Shown: positions 38,640 to 48,264, counted from the stretch's first letter. The stretch: 64,000 nucleotides of DNA from Rugamonas sp. A1-17 (GCA_025548565.1 JAJLPB010000005.1:248001-312000), one strand, 5' to 3'. Notes: a model not told the origin generated them from the sequence alone. Numbers and translations: made by a program.

Positions 38640-40115
38640 TCAGAAGTCCAGCGAGGCCGCCAGCGCGACCGCAAACACGGCGACCCCGATTACCAGGCTC
38701 TGCCAATCCTTGGCCGCGAACACGACGGGATCGTCGTGCATTTCGCCTCGGTGAGTCTTGAGCCATATCCGGCTGATCCAGTACAGCATCATGGGCATGA
38801 TGATCCAGAGGAATTGTGGGTGACGATACATGCTGTTGATCTCAGGGCTATTGATGTATAGCGCCAACACCTGAATTGCGCTGAACCCGCTGGCGGCGCC
38901 CAGTGCCAGCAACACCGCCAGATCATCCACCGAGTAGCCCCGGCCCGAAGTGACCCGTTTGGCCCTGACCGCCAATGCTTGCATTTCAGCATAGCGCTTC
39001 ACCAGCGCCAGGCTGAGGAAAATGAAGATCGAGAATGACAGCAGCCAGAACGATGGCACGATGCCGGTGGCGGCCGAGCCGGCCAGGATGCGGATGGTGT
39101 ACAGGCCGGACAGCAGCATGATATCGACCACGACCTGGCGCTTCAGGCGGAACGAATAAGCCAGCGTGGTGGTGTAATAAATCGCCATCATGACGGCAAA
39201 CAGCGGCGGCAGCAGCAGGAGCAAGGCAATCGAGAGCGCCAGCGTGCCGCACATCAGGGCCGCGCCGAGCGGAATCGGCAGGGCTCCCGAGGCAAAAGGC
39301 CGCGTCTTCTTGCGGTGGTGAGCCCGGTCGGACTCGATATCGAGCATGTCGTTGAGGACATACACGCTGGAAGCGCACAAGCCAAACGACAGGAACGCCA
39401 GCAGCGACTGCTGGAGCAGGCTGGTGTCCGCCAGTCGGTGGGACATGGCCAGCGGAATGAAGATCAGGATATTTTTTAGCCACTGGTGGGGACGCAGCGC
39501 CTTGAGCGAGGCACGAAGTGCCGAGTGCGGCGCCGCCGCCACCACTTCGACCGGTCCCAGCTTGCGTGCGCCGTTCAGCACGGCGGCTGACGCGTTGGCG
39601 ACCGCGATGCGGCCCGCGTGTTGCCACACGGGCAGATCGTCATGACTATTGCCCAGGTATTCGTAGCCGCCCTGCCCGAAAAGCTGGTCCAGGCGCTCGG
39701 CTTTGGCGGCGGCGGACAGATTGCGTGCCTCGCTGTCATTGGTCGCCAGCACCTGGTCGAAGCAACCCAGGTGAAGCGCGATAGCATCGGCGTAAGATTG
39801 CGCGCTGGCTGTGGCCAGTATGACTTTGCGGCCGCGCGCGCGGTGTTGCCGCACATATTCCAGCACGGCCGTCGAATAGGGCAGCAAGCTGACGTCGATG
39901 TCCACCCTGGCGGCGATGCGCAACTTGGTGGCGGCTTTGCCATGCCGCAGCAACCAGAACGGCACGCACAGCGCCAGCCAGAAATGCGACTTAATCAATA
40001 TTAAAAAGGATTCAAACAGCAAATCGGTATGAATCAATGTGCCGTCGCAGTCGACGCACAACGGCATGGTCTCAGGCGCGTCACTGGTTCGGAGGTTCGA
40101 AAATTCTGGTTTCAT
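38640..40115 (-). CDS. HAD hydrolase-UbiA prenyltransferase fusion
   Basis: 491 residues. Residues about 16-200 are a HAD phosphatase-like domain (CVDCDGTLIHTD with nucleophile D22 and D24; KVILATASAQSYADAI; GNSHDDLPVWQHAG). Residues about 210-490 are a UbiA-type membrane prenyltransferase with about eight helices: LRPHQWLKNILIF, NDMLDIESDRAHHRKKTRP (metal/diphosphate motif) and RLKRQVVVDIMLLSG. Such fusions resemble the enzymes that make and dephosphorylate polyprenyl-phosphoryl pentose (decaprenyl-phosphate 5-phosphoribose type), which would supply a lipid-linked sugar. Substrate is not proven. It is divergent from the membrane protein that follows, across 245 bp in which I see no clear element. 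Confidence 0.85.
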   Translation of the reverse strand: MKPEFSNLRTSDAPETMPLCVDCDGTLIHTDLLFESFLILIKSHFWLALCVPFWLLRHGKAATKLRIAARVDIDVSLLPYSTAVLEYVRQHRARGRKVILATASAQSYADAIALHLGCFDQVLATNDSEARNLSAAAKAERLDQLFGQGGYEYLGNSHDDLPVWQHAGRIAVANASAAVLNGARKLGPVEVVAAAPHSALRASLKALRPHQWLKNILIFIPLAMSHRLADTSLLQQSLLAFLSFGLCASSVYVLNDMLDIESDRAHHRKKTRPFASGALPIPLGAALMCGTLALSIALLLLLPPLFAVMMAIYYTTTLAYSFRLKRQVVVDIMLLSGLYTIRILAGSAATGIVPSFWLLSFSIFIFLSLALVKRYAEMQALAVRAKRVTSGRGYSVDDLAVLLALGAASGFSAIQVLALYINSPEINSMYRHPQFLWIIMPMMLYWISRIWLKTHRGEMHDDPVVFAAKDWQSLVIGVAVFAVALAASLDF

Positions 40116-40360
40116 ACATTGTCTGCGGAGAATGGGCGTGGAAGCTCGCGCACAGAACGCCGGGACAGGCGCTCACGGGTGCGGTGGGTTGCTACTTTAT
40201 CATGAAACAGCCCGGCCCCGGTTCCGGTACGCATAAAAAACGGGCGCGGCGTGCGCTGGTCCGAGCGTTCTTGACGTATTGATACGTAACGCACCATACT
40301 GCGCAGCGAGACAGGCCGCCACTTGCTGCGACCGGACGTTTGTTATGGAAGAGAAATAAT

Positions 40361-41704
40361 ATGCGCAACAAGCAATGGCTTTGGTGGGCAATTTGCATTG
40401 TGGCCCTGCATGTGCTCATGCTGGCCTACGACGCCGCTCATCCGGCGGTATTTTTTCATGCTGACCGGGCCACCGAGCGTTGGAACGTCATTCAAGGCTG
40501 GCAGGCCGCGCTGGACTCCGGGGCCGGCGCCCAATTCCTGGCCACGCATGGCAACGCTGGCGACTATCTGGTGCAGGCCGTGCTGTACCAATGGCTCGGT
40601 GAGCTCGGGGTGATCATGGTGCAAGTTTGCCTGGCGCTATGGTCGGGCTGGGCGGTGATGCGGATTGCCTTGCTGCTGGGACTGAGCGAGCGGGCCGCCG
40701 CGGCCACTGCCGGCCTGTATCTGCTGTTGCCGCACACGCTGGTGTTTCCGCACCAGCTGGCTTCCGAGGCGATTTACCTGCCGCTGCTGGTGGTGTCGCT
40801 GGAACTGGTCGCGCGGGCCATGATCGGAGGGAAGGCCGGCGCTGCCGGCATTGGCGGAGCCGTGCTGGCGGGGGCGAATCTGGTGCGGCCCATTACGATG
40901 CTGTGGCCGGCCGTGGTGGCGCTGCTGATGGCGCGCGCCGGCCGCTGGCGCGCCGCCGCCGCGCACTTGTTGTGGGCGTTGGTGCCGGTATTGGCATGGA
41001 TGAGTTTTGTCGGCGCGCAAACCGGCCATTTCGGCATGGGCGATTCCAGCCGCGACGTGGGACACAACCTCTACCAGCGGCTGGCGCGCACCAGCGAGAC
41101 GCTGGCGCCGGCGCAGGCGGCGCAGGTACGGCAGACCTATCTGAACCAGGGCGAGACCGGCAGCCTGCCGCCGCTGCGCTACCTGCATTTCGCCTGCGAG
41201 CACCCGGGAGCATTTTTGCGCCACAGCCTGCGCGATGTGGCGGTGTTTTTTGGCAAATCCGGGATTGAGCGGCTCAGCATTGATTATCTGGAAGTGGGCG
41301 GGAGCGACCGGCGTGACCTGCAGCGCGGCGACGCCGGCTGGCGCACGCATCTCGAGCGGGAGGGAACCTGGTCCACGCTGCAGTTTTTGTGGCGGGAGCA
41401 GGGCACGGTGCTGTTGATTTCACTGGCCGGCGCGGCGCTCATGGTGGCGTTCAGCCTGGCGGCGCTGGCCGGGATCCAGGTGTTGTGGCGGGGGCGGCGC
41501 CAGCTGACGTCGGCGCAACGGGGGCTGGCGCTGCTGCTGGTCGCGCTGCCTTTGTACATCCTGGTGTTCTCGCAGCTGGTTGATGCCATGCAGTCGCGCC
41601 ACCGCGCACCGGCCGAGGCCGCGCTGATGTTGCTGGCCGGCTTGGGCGTGAGCAAATGGCGGCGCGGCCGTCGGCCCGATTTTGCTGTCGCGCCGGTTCA
41701 ATAG
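40361..41704 (+). CDS. Polytopic membrane protein, possible GT-C type glycosyltransferase
   Basis: 447 residues with about ten predicted membrane helices. An early luminal-type loop with acidic residues (FFHADRATERWNVIQGWQ), a middle segment TLVFPHQLASEAIYLPLLVVSLEL and a large loop before the last helices (SSRDVGHNLYQRLARTSE to REGTW) give a layout like the ArnT/PMT group that uses polyprenyl-phosphate sugars. The DE/DD hallmark of that group is not clear, so the call is tentative. The adjacent HAD-UbiA fusion could supply such a donor. Start ATG 40361 has GAAGAGA upstream; a TTG seven codons earlier is possible. Confidence 0.55.
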   Translation: MRNKQWLWWAICIVALHVLMLAYDAAHPAVFFHADRATERWNVIQGWQAALDSGAGAQFLATHGNAGDYLVQAVLYQWLGELGVIMVQVCLALWSGWAVMRIALLLGLSERAAAATAGLYLLLPHTLVFPHQLASEAIYLPLLVVSLELVARAMIGGKAGAAGIGGAVLAGANLVRPITMLWPAVVALLMARAGRWRAAAAHLLWALVPVLAWMSFVGAQTGHFGMGDSSRDVGHNLYQRLARTSETLAPAQAAQVRQTYLNQGETGSLPPLRYLHFACEHPGAFLRHSLRDVAVFFGKSGIERLSIDYLEVGGSDRRDLQRGDAGWRTHLEREGTWSTLQFLWREQGTVLLISLAGAALMVAFSLAALAGIQVLWRGRRQLTSAQRGLALLLVALPLYILVFSQLVDAMQSRHRAPAEAALMLLAGLGVSKWRRGRRPDFAVAPVQ

Positions 41705-41818
41705 CGCACCCGGATGGGGTGGCTGTCATATTTACTAGCCGCTTCGATGAAATATGATATATATTGCTAATATAAGAAGTATCTGAAAGACGACGGAAAA
41801 TATTTCGAAGGGGAAATC

Positions 41819-42523
41819 ATGGGCAATCATTCCATCAAAGCTGGCGTCCTGCTGGCAGCTGTATTGCTGGGGGCGGCGGGTAGCGCTTCGGCATCTTCCC
41901 TGCTGACTGCGGCTGACGAGGCGCTGCTGGTCGGCTGGCTGGGCGAGGGGCAGGTGGCGCTGAACGAGATCTATGCCAAGTCCGCAGGCGACACGGCGGT
42001 CGATTTTCACCGCGCCGTCGATGGCAAGGGCCGGACCTTTTCGGTGATGCAGGCGACCGACGAGCAGGGGCACAGCTGGCTGGTGGGGGGCTACAATCCG
42101 CAAAGCTGGTCGAGCACCGGCGGCTACAATATCACGTCCGATCAAAGCAGCCGTACTGGCTTCATCTTCAACCTGACGTCGGGCAAGATGCACAAGCAAA
42201 CGCCCAAGACCTACGCGCTCGATTCGATCGGTTCCTTCCAGACCTACAATGATCTCCATTCCGGCCCCACGTTCGGCATTGGCCACGATCTGTACGTGCC
42301 GGACGACCTGACGCACGGCGGCTACTCCATGCTGTATTCGTATGTCAGCCCCGACGTCAACGAGTTCAACACCAGCTTGCTTGACGGCTCCACCTTCGTG
42401 CAGCCCAACATCACCTTCAGCGGCATCCAGGTGTATACCATCGCCGCGGTGCCGGAACCAGTCGGGGCGCTGATGCTGATGGGTGGGCTGGGGCTGCTGG
42501 GCCTGGCGCGCCGCCGCTCCTGA
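41819..42523 (+). CDS. PEP-CTERM protein with TLDc-like domain
   Basis: 234 residues exported by signal peptide (AGVLLAAVLLGAAGSASA) and ending in a PEP-CTERM sorting signal (VPEP at 211-214, hydrophobic helix, RRR), the substrate tag of exosortases; an XrtB exosortase is encoded 10 kb downstream. The body (about 40-205) matches the eukaryotic-style TLD/TLDc pattern: FHRAVDGKGRTFSVMQATDE, WLVGGYNPQSWSS, FIFNLTSGKM and GPTFGIGHDLYVPDD are close to that family's motifs. Function unknown; surface attachment or polysaccharide association is inferred. The 114-bp gap upstream is AT-rich and probably holds the promoter. A weak hairpin (GGGTAGCG/CGCTGCCC) follows the stop. Confidence 0.82.
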   Translation: MGNHSIKAGVLLAAVLLGAAGSASASSLLTAADEALLVGWLGEGQVALNEIYAKSAGDTAVDFHRAVDGKGRTFSVMQATDEQGHSWLVGGYNPQSWSSTGGYNITSDQSSRTGFIFNLTSGKMHKQTPKTYALDSIGSFQTYNDLHSGPTFGIGHDLYVPDDLTHGGYSMLYSYVSPDVNEFNTSLLDGSTFVQPNITFSGIQVYTIAAVPEPVGALMLMGGLGLLGLARRRS

Positions 42524-42592
42524 TCCGGGTAGCGCAGCGCTGCCCCTGTTCGGGGCCCGGCTTAGCCTGTACAATGGCGCTGCCTTGAGTGT

Positions 42593-42667
42593 GTCGCCAT
42601 AGTTCAACGGATAGAACAGGTTCCTCCTAAGAATCAGATACAGGTTCGATTCCTGTTGGCGATACCA
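42593..42667 (+). tRNA. tRNA-Arg (anticodon CCT)
   Basis: Cloverleaf of 75 bases including an encoded CCA. Acceptor GTCGCCA pairs with TGGCGAT (one G-T pair), anticodon stem GGTTC/GAATC closes loop CTCCTAA with anticodon CCT at 42626-42628 (reads AGG), and the T arm is CAGGT TCGATTC CTG. The discriminator base is A. Confidence 0.96.
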
Positions 42668-42803
42668 CGCAAGACCGCGTGCCGGCTTGGGTGGCGGGGT
42701 GCGAAAATGGCGCGATTGCCGCCACAGCCGGTACAATACCGGCTTCATTCATTCCAACGGCAGTCGCGCGGCCCCGCGCGCGGTCGGCACCCATCTACCC
42801 ACT

Positions 42804-44708
42804 ATGGCAGTCATCTCCCTTTCCTCCGCGCAACTGGCATTCGGCCACGTGGCGCTCCTCGACCATGCGGAATTTTCGCTCGAAACGGGCGAGCGCGTCG
42901 GCCTGATCGGTCGCAACGGCACCGGCAAGTCGTCGTTGCTGAAAATCATTTCGGGCCGCTTCAAGCTCGATGACGGCCTGCTGGTCATGCAGCAGGGCCT
43001 GAAAATCGCCTACGTCGAGCAGGAGCCGGTATTCGATCCCGAGATGAGCGTCTTTGATGCCGTCGCCTCCGGCATGGGCGAACTGCAGGACTTGCTGAAA
43101 GAGTACGATGGCTTGACCGGACAGTTCGGCCAAGGCAACGACGACGCCGTGATGGAGCGCATGCACGACATTCAGGTGAAGCTGGATGCGGCCGATGCCT
43201 GGAGCCTGCCCAACAAGGTGGAGACGGTGCTCGATCGCCTGAACCTGACCGGCGATATGCTGATGAAGACGCTGTCCGGCGGCATGCAGAAGCGGGTGGC
43301 CCTGGCGCGCGCGCTGGTGTCGGCGCCGGACGTGCTGCTGCTCGACGAACCGACCAACCACCTGGACTTCAGTTCCATCATGTGGCTGGAAGGTTTGCTG
43401 CGCGATTTCAAGGGCAGTGTGCTGTTCATTACCCACGACCGCTCCTTCCTGGACAACGTGGCGACCCGCATCATCGAGCTCGATCGCGGCCGGCTGCTGT
43501 CGTATCCGGGTAATTTCAGCACTTACCAGAGCCGCAAGGCCGAGCAGCTGGAAAACGAGGAAGTGGAGAACGCCAAGTTCGACAAGTTCCTGGCGCAGGA
43601 AGAGGTGTGGATACGCAAGGGCGTCAAGGCGCGCCGGGTGCGCGACGAGGGGCGCGTGCGGCGGCTGGAGGCGCTGCGCGCGCAACGCGCGGTGCGCCGC
43701 GAGCAGCAGGGCCAGGTCAGGCTGGAGGTGACCGCCGGTGAGCGCTCGGGCAAGATCGTCGCCGAGCTGGAAAACATCAGCAAGCGCTTTGGCGAACGCG
43801 TCATCGTCGACAACTTCACCGGCACCATACTGCGCGGCGACAAGGTCGGCTTGATTGGCGCCAACGGCGCCGGCAAGACCACGTTGCTGAAGATGATCCT
43901 GGGCGAACTGGCGCCCGATAGCGGCGTTGCCAAACTCGGCACCAAGCTGCAGGTGGCGTACTTCGACCAGATGCGCACCCAGCTTAACGAGGAAGCGAAC
44001 CTGATGGAGACCATCGCTCCCGGCAGCGACTGGGTTGAGGTCAACGGCCAGCGCAAGCATGTGATGAGTTATCTGGGCGACTTCCTGTTCGCGCCGGAGC
44101 GCGCCCGCTCGCCGGTCAAGTCCCTGTCCGGTGGCGAGCGCAACCGTCTGCTGCTGGCGCGCCTGTTCGCCAAGCCGGCCAACTGCTTGGTGCTGGACGA
44201 GCCGACCAACGACCTCGATATCGATACCCTGGAGTTGCTGGAGGAGTTGCTGGAAGACTATCCCGGCACCGTGTTCCTGGTCAGCCACGACCGCACCTTC
44301 CTCGACAACGTGGTCACCCAGGTGGTGGTGGCCGAGGGGAACGGCAAGTGGCGCGAGTTCGTCGGCGGCTACAGCGACTGGGAGCGCGTCCGCAGCACGG
44401 CGCCGGCGGTCCCGGCCAAGGCCGCGGCCCGGGCTGAGCCGGCTGCCGCCAGCACGCCGGCCGCGCCGGCGGCCAAGCCGAAAAAACTCAGTTTCAAGGA
44501 GCAGCGCGAGCTGGACGAGCTGCCGAAACTGATCGCGGCGCTGGAGGATGAGCAGACCGCGCTGAACCTGCAACTGTCCGATCCGGATTTCTACAAGAAA
44601 AACGCGGCCGAAGCCAGGCGTGTCAACGACCGCATCGCCGCCATCGAAACCGAGCTGCTGGCCGCGCTGGAGCGCTGGGAAGCGATCGAGTCCGCCAAGG
44701 CCGGCTGA
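42804..44708 (+). CDS. uup: ABC-F ATPase, Uup type
   Basis: Soluble tandem ABC ATPase of 634 residues. Two complete nucleotide-binding domains: GRNGTGKSS, LSGGMQKRVALARAL, LLLDEPTNHLD and GANGAGKTT, LSGGERNRLLLARLF, LVLDEPTNDLD. The inter-domain linker is charged and arginine-rich. A C-terminal coiled-coil domain (about 560-634, KLSFKEQRELDELPKLIAALEDEQ) is specific for Uup, which binds branched DNA and acts at ribosomes. ATG 42804 gives the standard N-terminus; an upstream extension from 42687 crosses the tRNA trailer and is rejected. Confidence 0.94.
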   Translation: MAVISLSSAQLAFGHVALLDHAEFSLETGERVGLIGRNGTGKSSLLKIISGRFKLDDGLLVMQQGLKIAYVEQEPVFDPEMSVFDAVASGMGELQDLLKEYDGLTGQFGQGNDDAVMERMHDIQVKLDAADAWSLPNKVETVLDRLNLTGDMLMKTLSGGMQKRVALARALVSAPDVLLLDEPTNHLDFSSIMWLEGLLRDFKGSVLFITHDRSFLDNVATRIIELDRGRLLSYPGNFSTYQSRKAEQLENEEVENAKFDKFLAQEEVWIRKGVKARRVRDEGRVRRLEALRAQRAVRREQQGQVRLEVTAGERSGKIVAELENISKRFGERVIVDNFTGTILRGDKVGLIGANGAGKTTLLKMILGELAPDSGVAKLGTKLQVAYFDQMRTQLNEEANLMETIAPGSDWVEVNGQRKHVMSYLGDFLFAPERARSPVKSLSGGERNRLLLARLFAKPANCLVLDEPTNDLDIDTLELLEELLEDYPGTVFLVSHDRTFLDNVVTQVVVAEGNGKWREFVGGYSDWERVRSTAPAVPAKAAARAEPAAASTPAAPAAKPKKLSFKEQRELDELPKLIAALEDEQTALNLQLSDPDFYKKNAAEARRVNDRIAAIETELLAALERWEAIESAKAG

Positions 44709-44906
44709 CGGTCGCGCGCATCGCTTCCGCCGAAGCGGCAGTTGCGAGGCCACTTACCATATTGCGCTGATTTATTGTAGTATATGCACGACTTCAGGGG
44801 AGGGGGTGTCCCGGCCCGTTCGCACCGACTGGGAGATGTATGACCGCAACTGTTTTGTATTCTGTCCCCACCCGCCGCGCCGGCAAGCGGCCGCTACGAG
44901 GAACGC

Positions 44907-45569
44907 ATGCTTAGCGGGGCCGCCTGGCCCCGCGTCCTGCCCTTTGCCGCGTATATCGCCTTTATTTTTATTGCAGATCTGCTGGGTCGGCTGGGCTGGG
45001 GCGCGCAGGAACTGCGCTGGCTGTATGCGGTCAAAATCGGGGTGGTGCTGGCGATTCTGCTGGCCTGCCGACGGCGCTACACCGAGCTGGCGGGCCAGTG
45101 GCCGGATGCGCGCGGCCTGCTTGTCGCGTGCGCAGCCGGTGTGGTGGTGTTGTTGTTGTGGATTAAGCTCAATGCCGATTGGATGCAGATCGGCACGTCC
45201 GCGGGGTTTGATCCCCGCAACGCCGGGGCGATCGACTGGGCGCTGGTGGCGGTGCGCGTGTTCGGCGCGGCGCTGGTGGTGCCGGTGATGGAAGAGCTGT
45301 TCTGGCGCTCGTTCCTGCTGCGTTGGATCGATGCCCAAAATTTCCTGGGCGCCGATCCGGCACGCTGCAGTGCCAAGGCTTTCATTATCTCAGTGATATT
45401 ATTCGGCGTCGAACATAACCTATGGTTGGCGGGCATGGTCGCGGGCGCCGTTTACGGCTTGTTGTATATCCGCAGCCGCCAGCTGTGGTCGCCGATCCTG
45501 GCGCATGGGGTGACCAACGGACTGCTGGGTGTCTGGATAATTTCCACTGGTAACTGGAGTTACTGGTAA
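44907..45569 (+). CDS. CAAX protease-related membrane protein of the EPS/exosortase locus
   Basis: 220-residue membrane protein of the CPBP (CAAX protease/bacteriocin-processing) family. The motifs VVPVMEELFWRSFLLRW (EExxxR) and ILFGVEHNLWLAG plus SPILAHGVTNGLLG (the two His motifs) are complete. A subgroup of this family occurs regularly in exosortase-linked EPS loci, and here it is directly followed by epsL and epsB. Role unproven; a membrane peptidase acting on EPS-associated or PEP-CTERM proteins is inferred. ATG 44907 has GAGG at proper spacing. Confidence 0.85.
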   Translation: MLSGAAWPRVLPFAAYIAFIFIADLLGRLGWGAQELRWLYAVKIGVVLAILLACRRRYTELAGQWPDARGLLVACAAGVVVLLLWIKLNADWMQIGTSAGFDPRNAGAIDWALVAVRVFGAALVVPVMEELFWRSFLLRWIDAQNFLGADPARCSAKAFIISVILFGVEHNLWLAGMVAGAVYGLLYIRSRQLWSPILAHGVTNGLLGVWIISTGNWSYW

Positions 45570-45613
45570 TATTGATTAATGGCTGTTTGATATTTTTCAG
45601 AGACGAAATAACA

Positions 45614-46873
45614 ATGTTGAGTTCCCCGCGAAAACACATCCTTCCCTCCCATCTCGTCTCGGCGTCCATGGCGCCGCGCCATCGCCAGCGGTGCGGCCTG
45701 GCGTTCCTGATCGGCAGCCTGTGCTGCGGCGGCGCCAGCGCGGCGCTGAGCGACACGCTGCATCCGTTTGCCTCGGTCACGTACAGCCACGAGGACAACC
45801 TGCTGCGCCTGTCGGACGACACGCCGCTCGCCCCCGGCCAGCAGCGCGAGGACGACTTGCGTTCGGCGGTGGCGGGGGTGCTGCTGGAGCGTCCGATCGG
45901 CCGTCAGGTCCTGACCGCGCAGGCCAAGGTGTCGCGCGTGACGTTCAGCCACTACGAGCAGCTCGACTACAACGGCCAGGATTTCAACGCGGCATTGCAA
46001 TGGCATTTGTTCGAGCACCTGGACGGCCACCTCGGCGGCAGCTATGCGCAAACGCTGACGCCGTTTACCGATTTCCACAGCAGCGAGCGCAATCTGCGGG
46101 TCCAGCGCGGCGAGTATGTGGACGGCGCCTGGCGTTTTCTGCCGAGCTGGCAGGTGCGCGGCGGCTTCACTCGCAACAAGTTTGCCTACGACCTGTTGTC
46201 GCAACAATATAACGACCGCACCGAAGACCTGGCCGAGGTCGGCGTCGACTATCTGGCCAGCAGCGGTAGCCGGGTCGGCCTGGTCAGCCGCGAGCTGCGC
46301 GGGCGCTATCCGAACCAGCGCAGCTTCGGCGGCATCGCCATCGACGACGGCTATAAACAGCGTGAAATCAAACTCAACGTCTACTGGTACCTGGGCGAGA
46401 CCACCCAGGTGCAGATGCTGGCCGGGCGCGCCAGGCGCGAACACAACTTCTTTACCGTGCGCGACACCAGCGGCGTCAACGGCCGGGTGACGGCCAACTG
46501 GAACCCGACCGGCAAACTGCGTTTCACCGCCGCCGGCTGGCGCGAGTTCTCGGCGGTGGAGAGCTCCATCGTCAATAGCAGCCTGAACAAGGGTGCCAGC
46601 GTGAATGCGACCTGGAACGCCACGGCCAAGATCGCGCTCAATGGCGCGCTGCGGCGCGAAAAACGCGATTTCAGCGCGGCCGGCGGCCTGGTGTTGCCGG
46701 TCGACCTGACCGACACCATCCGCACTACCTCGCTGGGGCTGACCTACAATCCGATGAGCGTGCTGCAGTTCGGCGTCAACGCCTTCAGCGAGAAACGCAG
46801 CGGCAGTCCGTTCATCGGCAGCGGCACCTATAAAGCCAATGGCATGTCGCTGACCGCGACCGCACAGTTTTAA
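45614..46873 (+). CDS. epsL: EPS-locus outer membrane beta-barrel protein EpsL
   Basis: 419 residues, exported (signal region ending at GGASAALS after a long basic start), then alternating beta-strands throughout: LHPFASVTYSHEDNLLRLSDD at the start and VLQFGVNAFSEKRSG...LTATAQF with terminal Phe, as in outer membrane barrels. It matches the XrtB-associated EpsL group found beside epsB in methanolan-type EPS loci. It may form the outer membrane route for the polysaccharide or support EpsE. Start ATG 45614; an earlier TTG at 45572 has no better ribosome binding site. Eight bases separate it from epsB. Confidence 0.82.
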   Translation: MLSSPRKHILPSHLVSASMAPRHRQRCGLAFLIGSLCCGGASAALSDTLHPFASVTYSHEDNLLRLSDDTPLAPGQQREDDLRSAVAGVLLERPIGRQVLTAQAKVSRVTFSHYEQLDYNGQDFNAALQWHLFEHLDGHLGGSYAQTLTPFTDFHSSERNLRVQRGEYVDGAWRFLPSWQVRGGFTRNKFAYDLLSQQYNDRTEDLAEVGVDYLASSGSRVGLVSRELRGRYPNQRSFGGIAIDDGYKQREIKLNVYWYLGETTQVQMLAGRARREHNFFTVRDTSGVNGRVTANWNPTGKLRFTAAGWREFSAVESSIVNSSLNKGASVNATWNATAKIALNGALRREKRDFSAAGGLVLPVDLTDTIRTTSLGLTYNPMSVLQFGVNAFSEKRSGSPFIGSGTYKANGMSLTATAQF

Positions 46874-46881
46874 AAAATAAC

Positions 46882-48264
46882 ATGACGGTTAACGATATTC
46901 CCTTGATCTCCTTCTTTCAGCGCGTGCTCGATCCCCTGATCATCATGGGGACGTTGTATCTGTGTTCGATGATTTATGCCGAACCCTTCAGCGGCTACGC
47001 GCTGGTGTTGATGGTGCTGGCCTTCTTCATTTCAACGTCGGTGTATCAGCACGTCGATCCATACCGCACCTGGCGCAGCGGCCGCATGCTCGCTTATTCG
47101 CGCGACATCATCGTCGGCTGGGCGCTGACGGCTGGCATCCTGGTGCTCATCGGCTCGGTCAGCGGCCTGTCCAAGCATTTCCACCAGCTGGTGGTGGGGA
47201 CCTGGTTCATTGCCACGCCCTTCCTGTTGCTGGCCAGCCACCTGGCGGCGCGCAAGCTCGGCTCCGATCCGGCCAACCCCAGCGAAGTGCGCTCGGTCAT
47301 CATCGTCGGCGCCAATGACGTCGGCCTCAAGTTTGCCCGCGCCCTCGAGCGCCATCCCAACCTGTTCATGAACGTCCACGGTTTCTTCGACGACCGCACC
47401 GAGGACCGCTGGCCGGCCGGCATGCAGCATCCGATGCTGGGTAATATGGCCGATATCGCCGCCCATGTGCGCGAGCACCATATCAAGATGATCTTCATCA
47501 GCCAGCCGATTTCGGCCCAGCCGCGCATCCGCAAGCTGCTCGACGAGCTGCAGGACACCACCGCGTCGGTGTACTTCCTGCCGGATATTTACGTGTTCGA
47601 CCTGATGCAGGCGCGCTTCGACAATGTCGGCGGCATGCCGGTGATCGCCATCTGCGAGACGCCGTTCACCGGGTTCAACAGCATGATCAAGCGCGCCAGC
47701 GATATCGTGCTGGGCCTGGTGATCCAGATCGGCCTGATGCCGATCATGCTGGCCATCGCGCTGGCGGTGAAATTCACCTCGCCCGGGCCGGTGATCTTCC
47801 GCCAGCGCCGCTATGGCCTGTATGGCGAGGAAATCATCGTCTACAAATTCCGCTCGATGACGGTGGCCGAGGACGGCGCCCACGTGGTGCAGGCGACCAA
47901 GAACGACCAGCGCGTCACCAAGGTCGGCGCCTTCCTGCGCCGCAGTTCGCTCGACGAACTGCCGCAGTTCATCAACGTGCTGCAAGGCCGGATGAGCATT
48001 GTCGGGCCGCGTCCGCACGCGGTGGCGCACAACGAGCAATACCGCAAGCTGATCAAGGGTTATATGCTGCGCCACAAGGTGAAGCCCGGCATCACCGGCT
48101 GGGCCCAGGTCAATGGCTTGCGTGGCGAAACCGAGACGCTCGACAAGATGGAGGCGCGCATCCGCTACGACCTGGATTACCTGCGCAGCTGGTCGCTTTG
48201 GCTGGACCTGTGGATTATCCTGCGCACGGTTAAGGTGGTGCTCAAGCGGGACAATGCCCACTGA
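46882..48264 (+). CDS. epsB: Undecaprenyl-phosphate glycosylphosphotransferase (EPS initiation)
   Basis: 460-residue WcaJ/EpsB-type enzyme that moves a hexose 1-phosphate, probably glucose, onto undecaprenyl phosphate and so starts the EPS repeat unit at the inner membrane. Four N-terminal helices, a CoA-binding-like domain (VIIVGANDVGLKFARALERH), then the catalytic part: ASDIVLGLVIQIGLMPIMLAIAL, FTSPGPVIFRQRRYGLYGEE, KFRSM, LRRSSLDELPQFINVLQGRMSIVGPRPH and KPGITGWAQVNGLRGET. All signatures are present. A 321-bp gap follows before epsD. Confidence 0.93.
   Translation: MTVNDIPLISFFQRVLDPLIIMGTLYLCSMIYAEPFSGYALVLMVLAFFISTSVYQHVDPYRTWRSGRMLAYSRDIIVGWALTAGILVLIGSVSGLSKHFHQLVVGTWFIATPFLLLASHLAARKLGSDPANPSEVRSVIIVGANDVGLKFARALERHPNLFMNVHGFFDDRTEDRWPAGMQHPMLGNMADIAAHVREHHIKMIFISQPISAQPRIRKLLDELQDTTASVYFLPDIYVFDLMQARFDNVGGMPVIAICETPFTGFNSMIKRASDIVLGLVIQIGLMPIMLAIALAVKFTSPGPVIFRQRRYGLYGEEIIVYKFRSMTVAEDGAHVVQATKNDQRVTKVGAFLRRSSLDELPQFINVLQGRMSIVGPRPHAVAHNEQYRKLIKGYMLRHKVKPGITGWAQVNGLRGETETLDKMEARIRYDLDYLRSWSLWLDLWIILRTVKVVLKRDNAH

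Noticed and set aside
41705..41818. Sigma-54 promoter of the PEP-CTERM gene
   Set aside because: Sigma-54 control is known for some PEP-CTERM regulons, but no TGGCAC-N5-TTGC match is present in this gap.
42593..42667. Integration site of a genomic island at tRNA-Arg
   Set aside because: No integrase gene and no second copy of the tRNA 3' end were seen in the window; uup and the EPS genes have the same composition as the rest.
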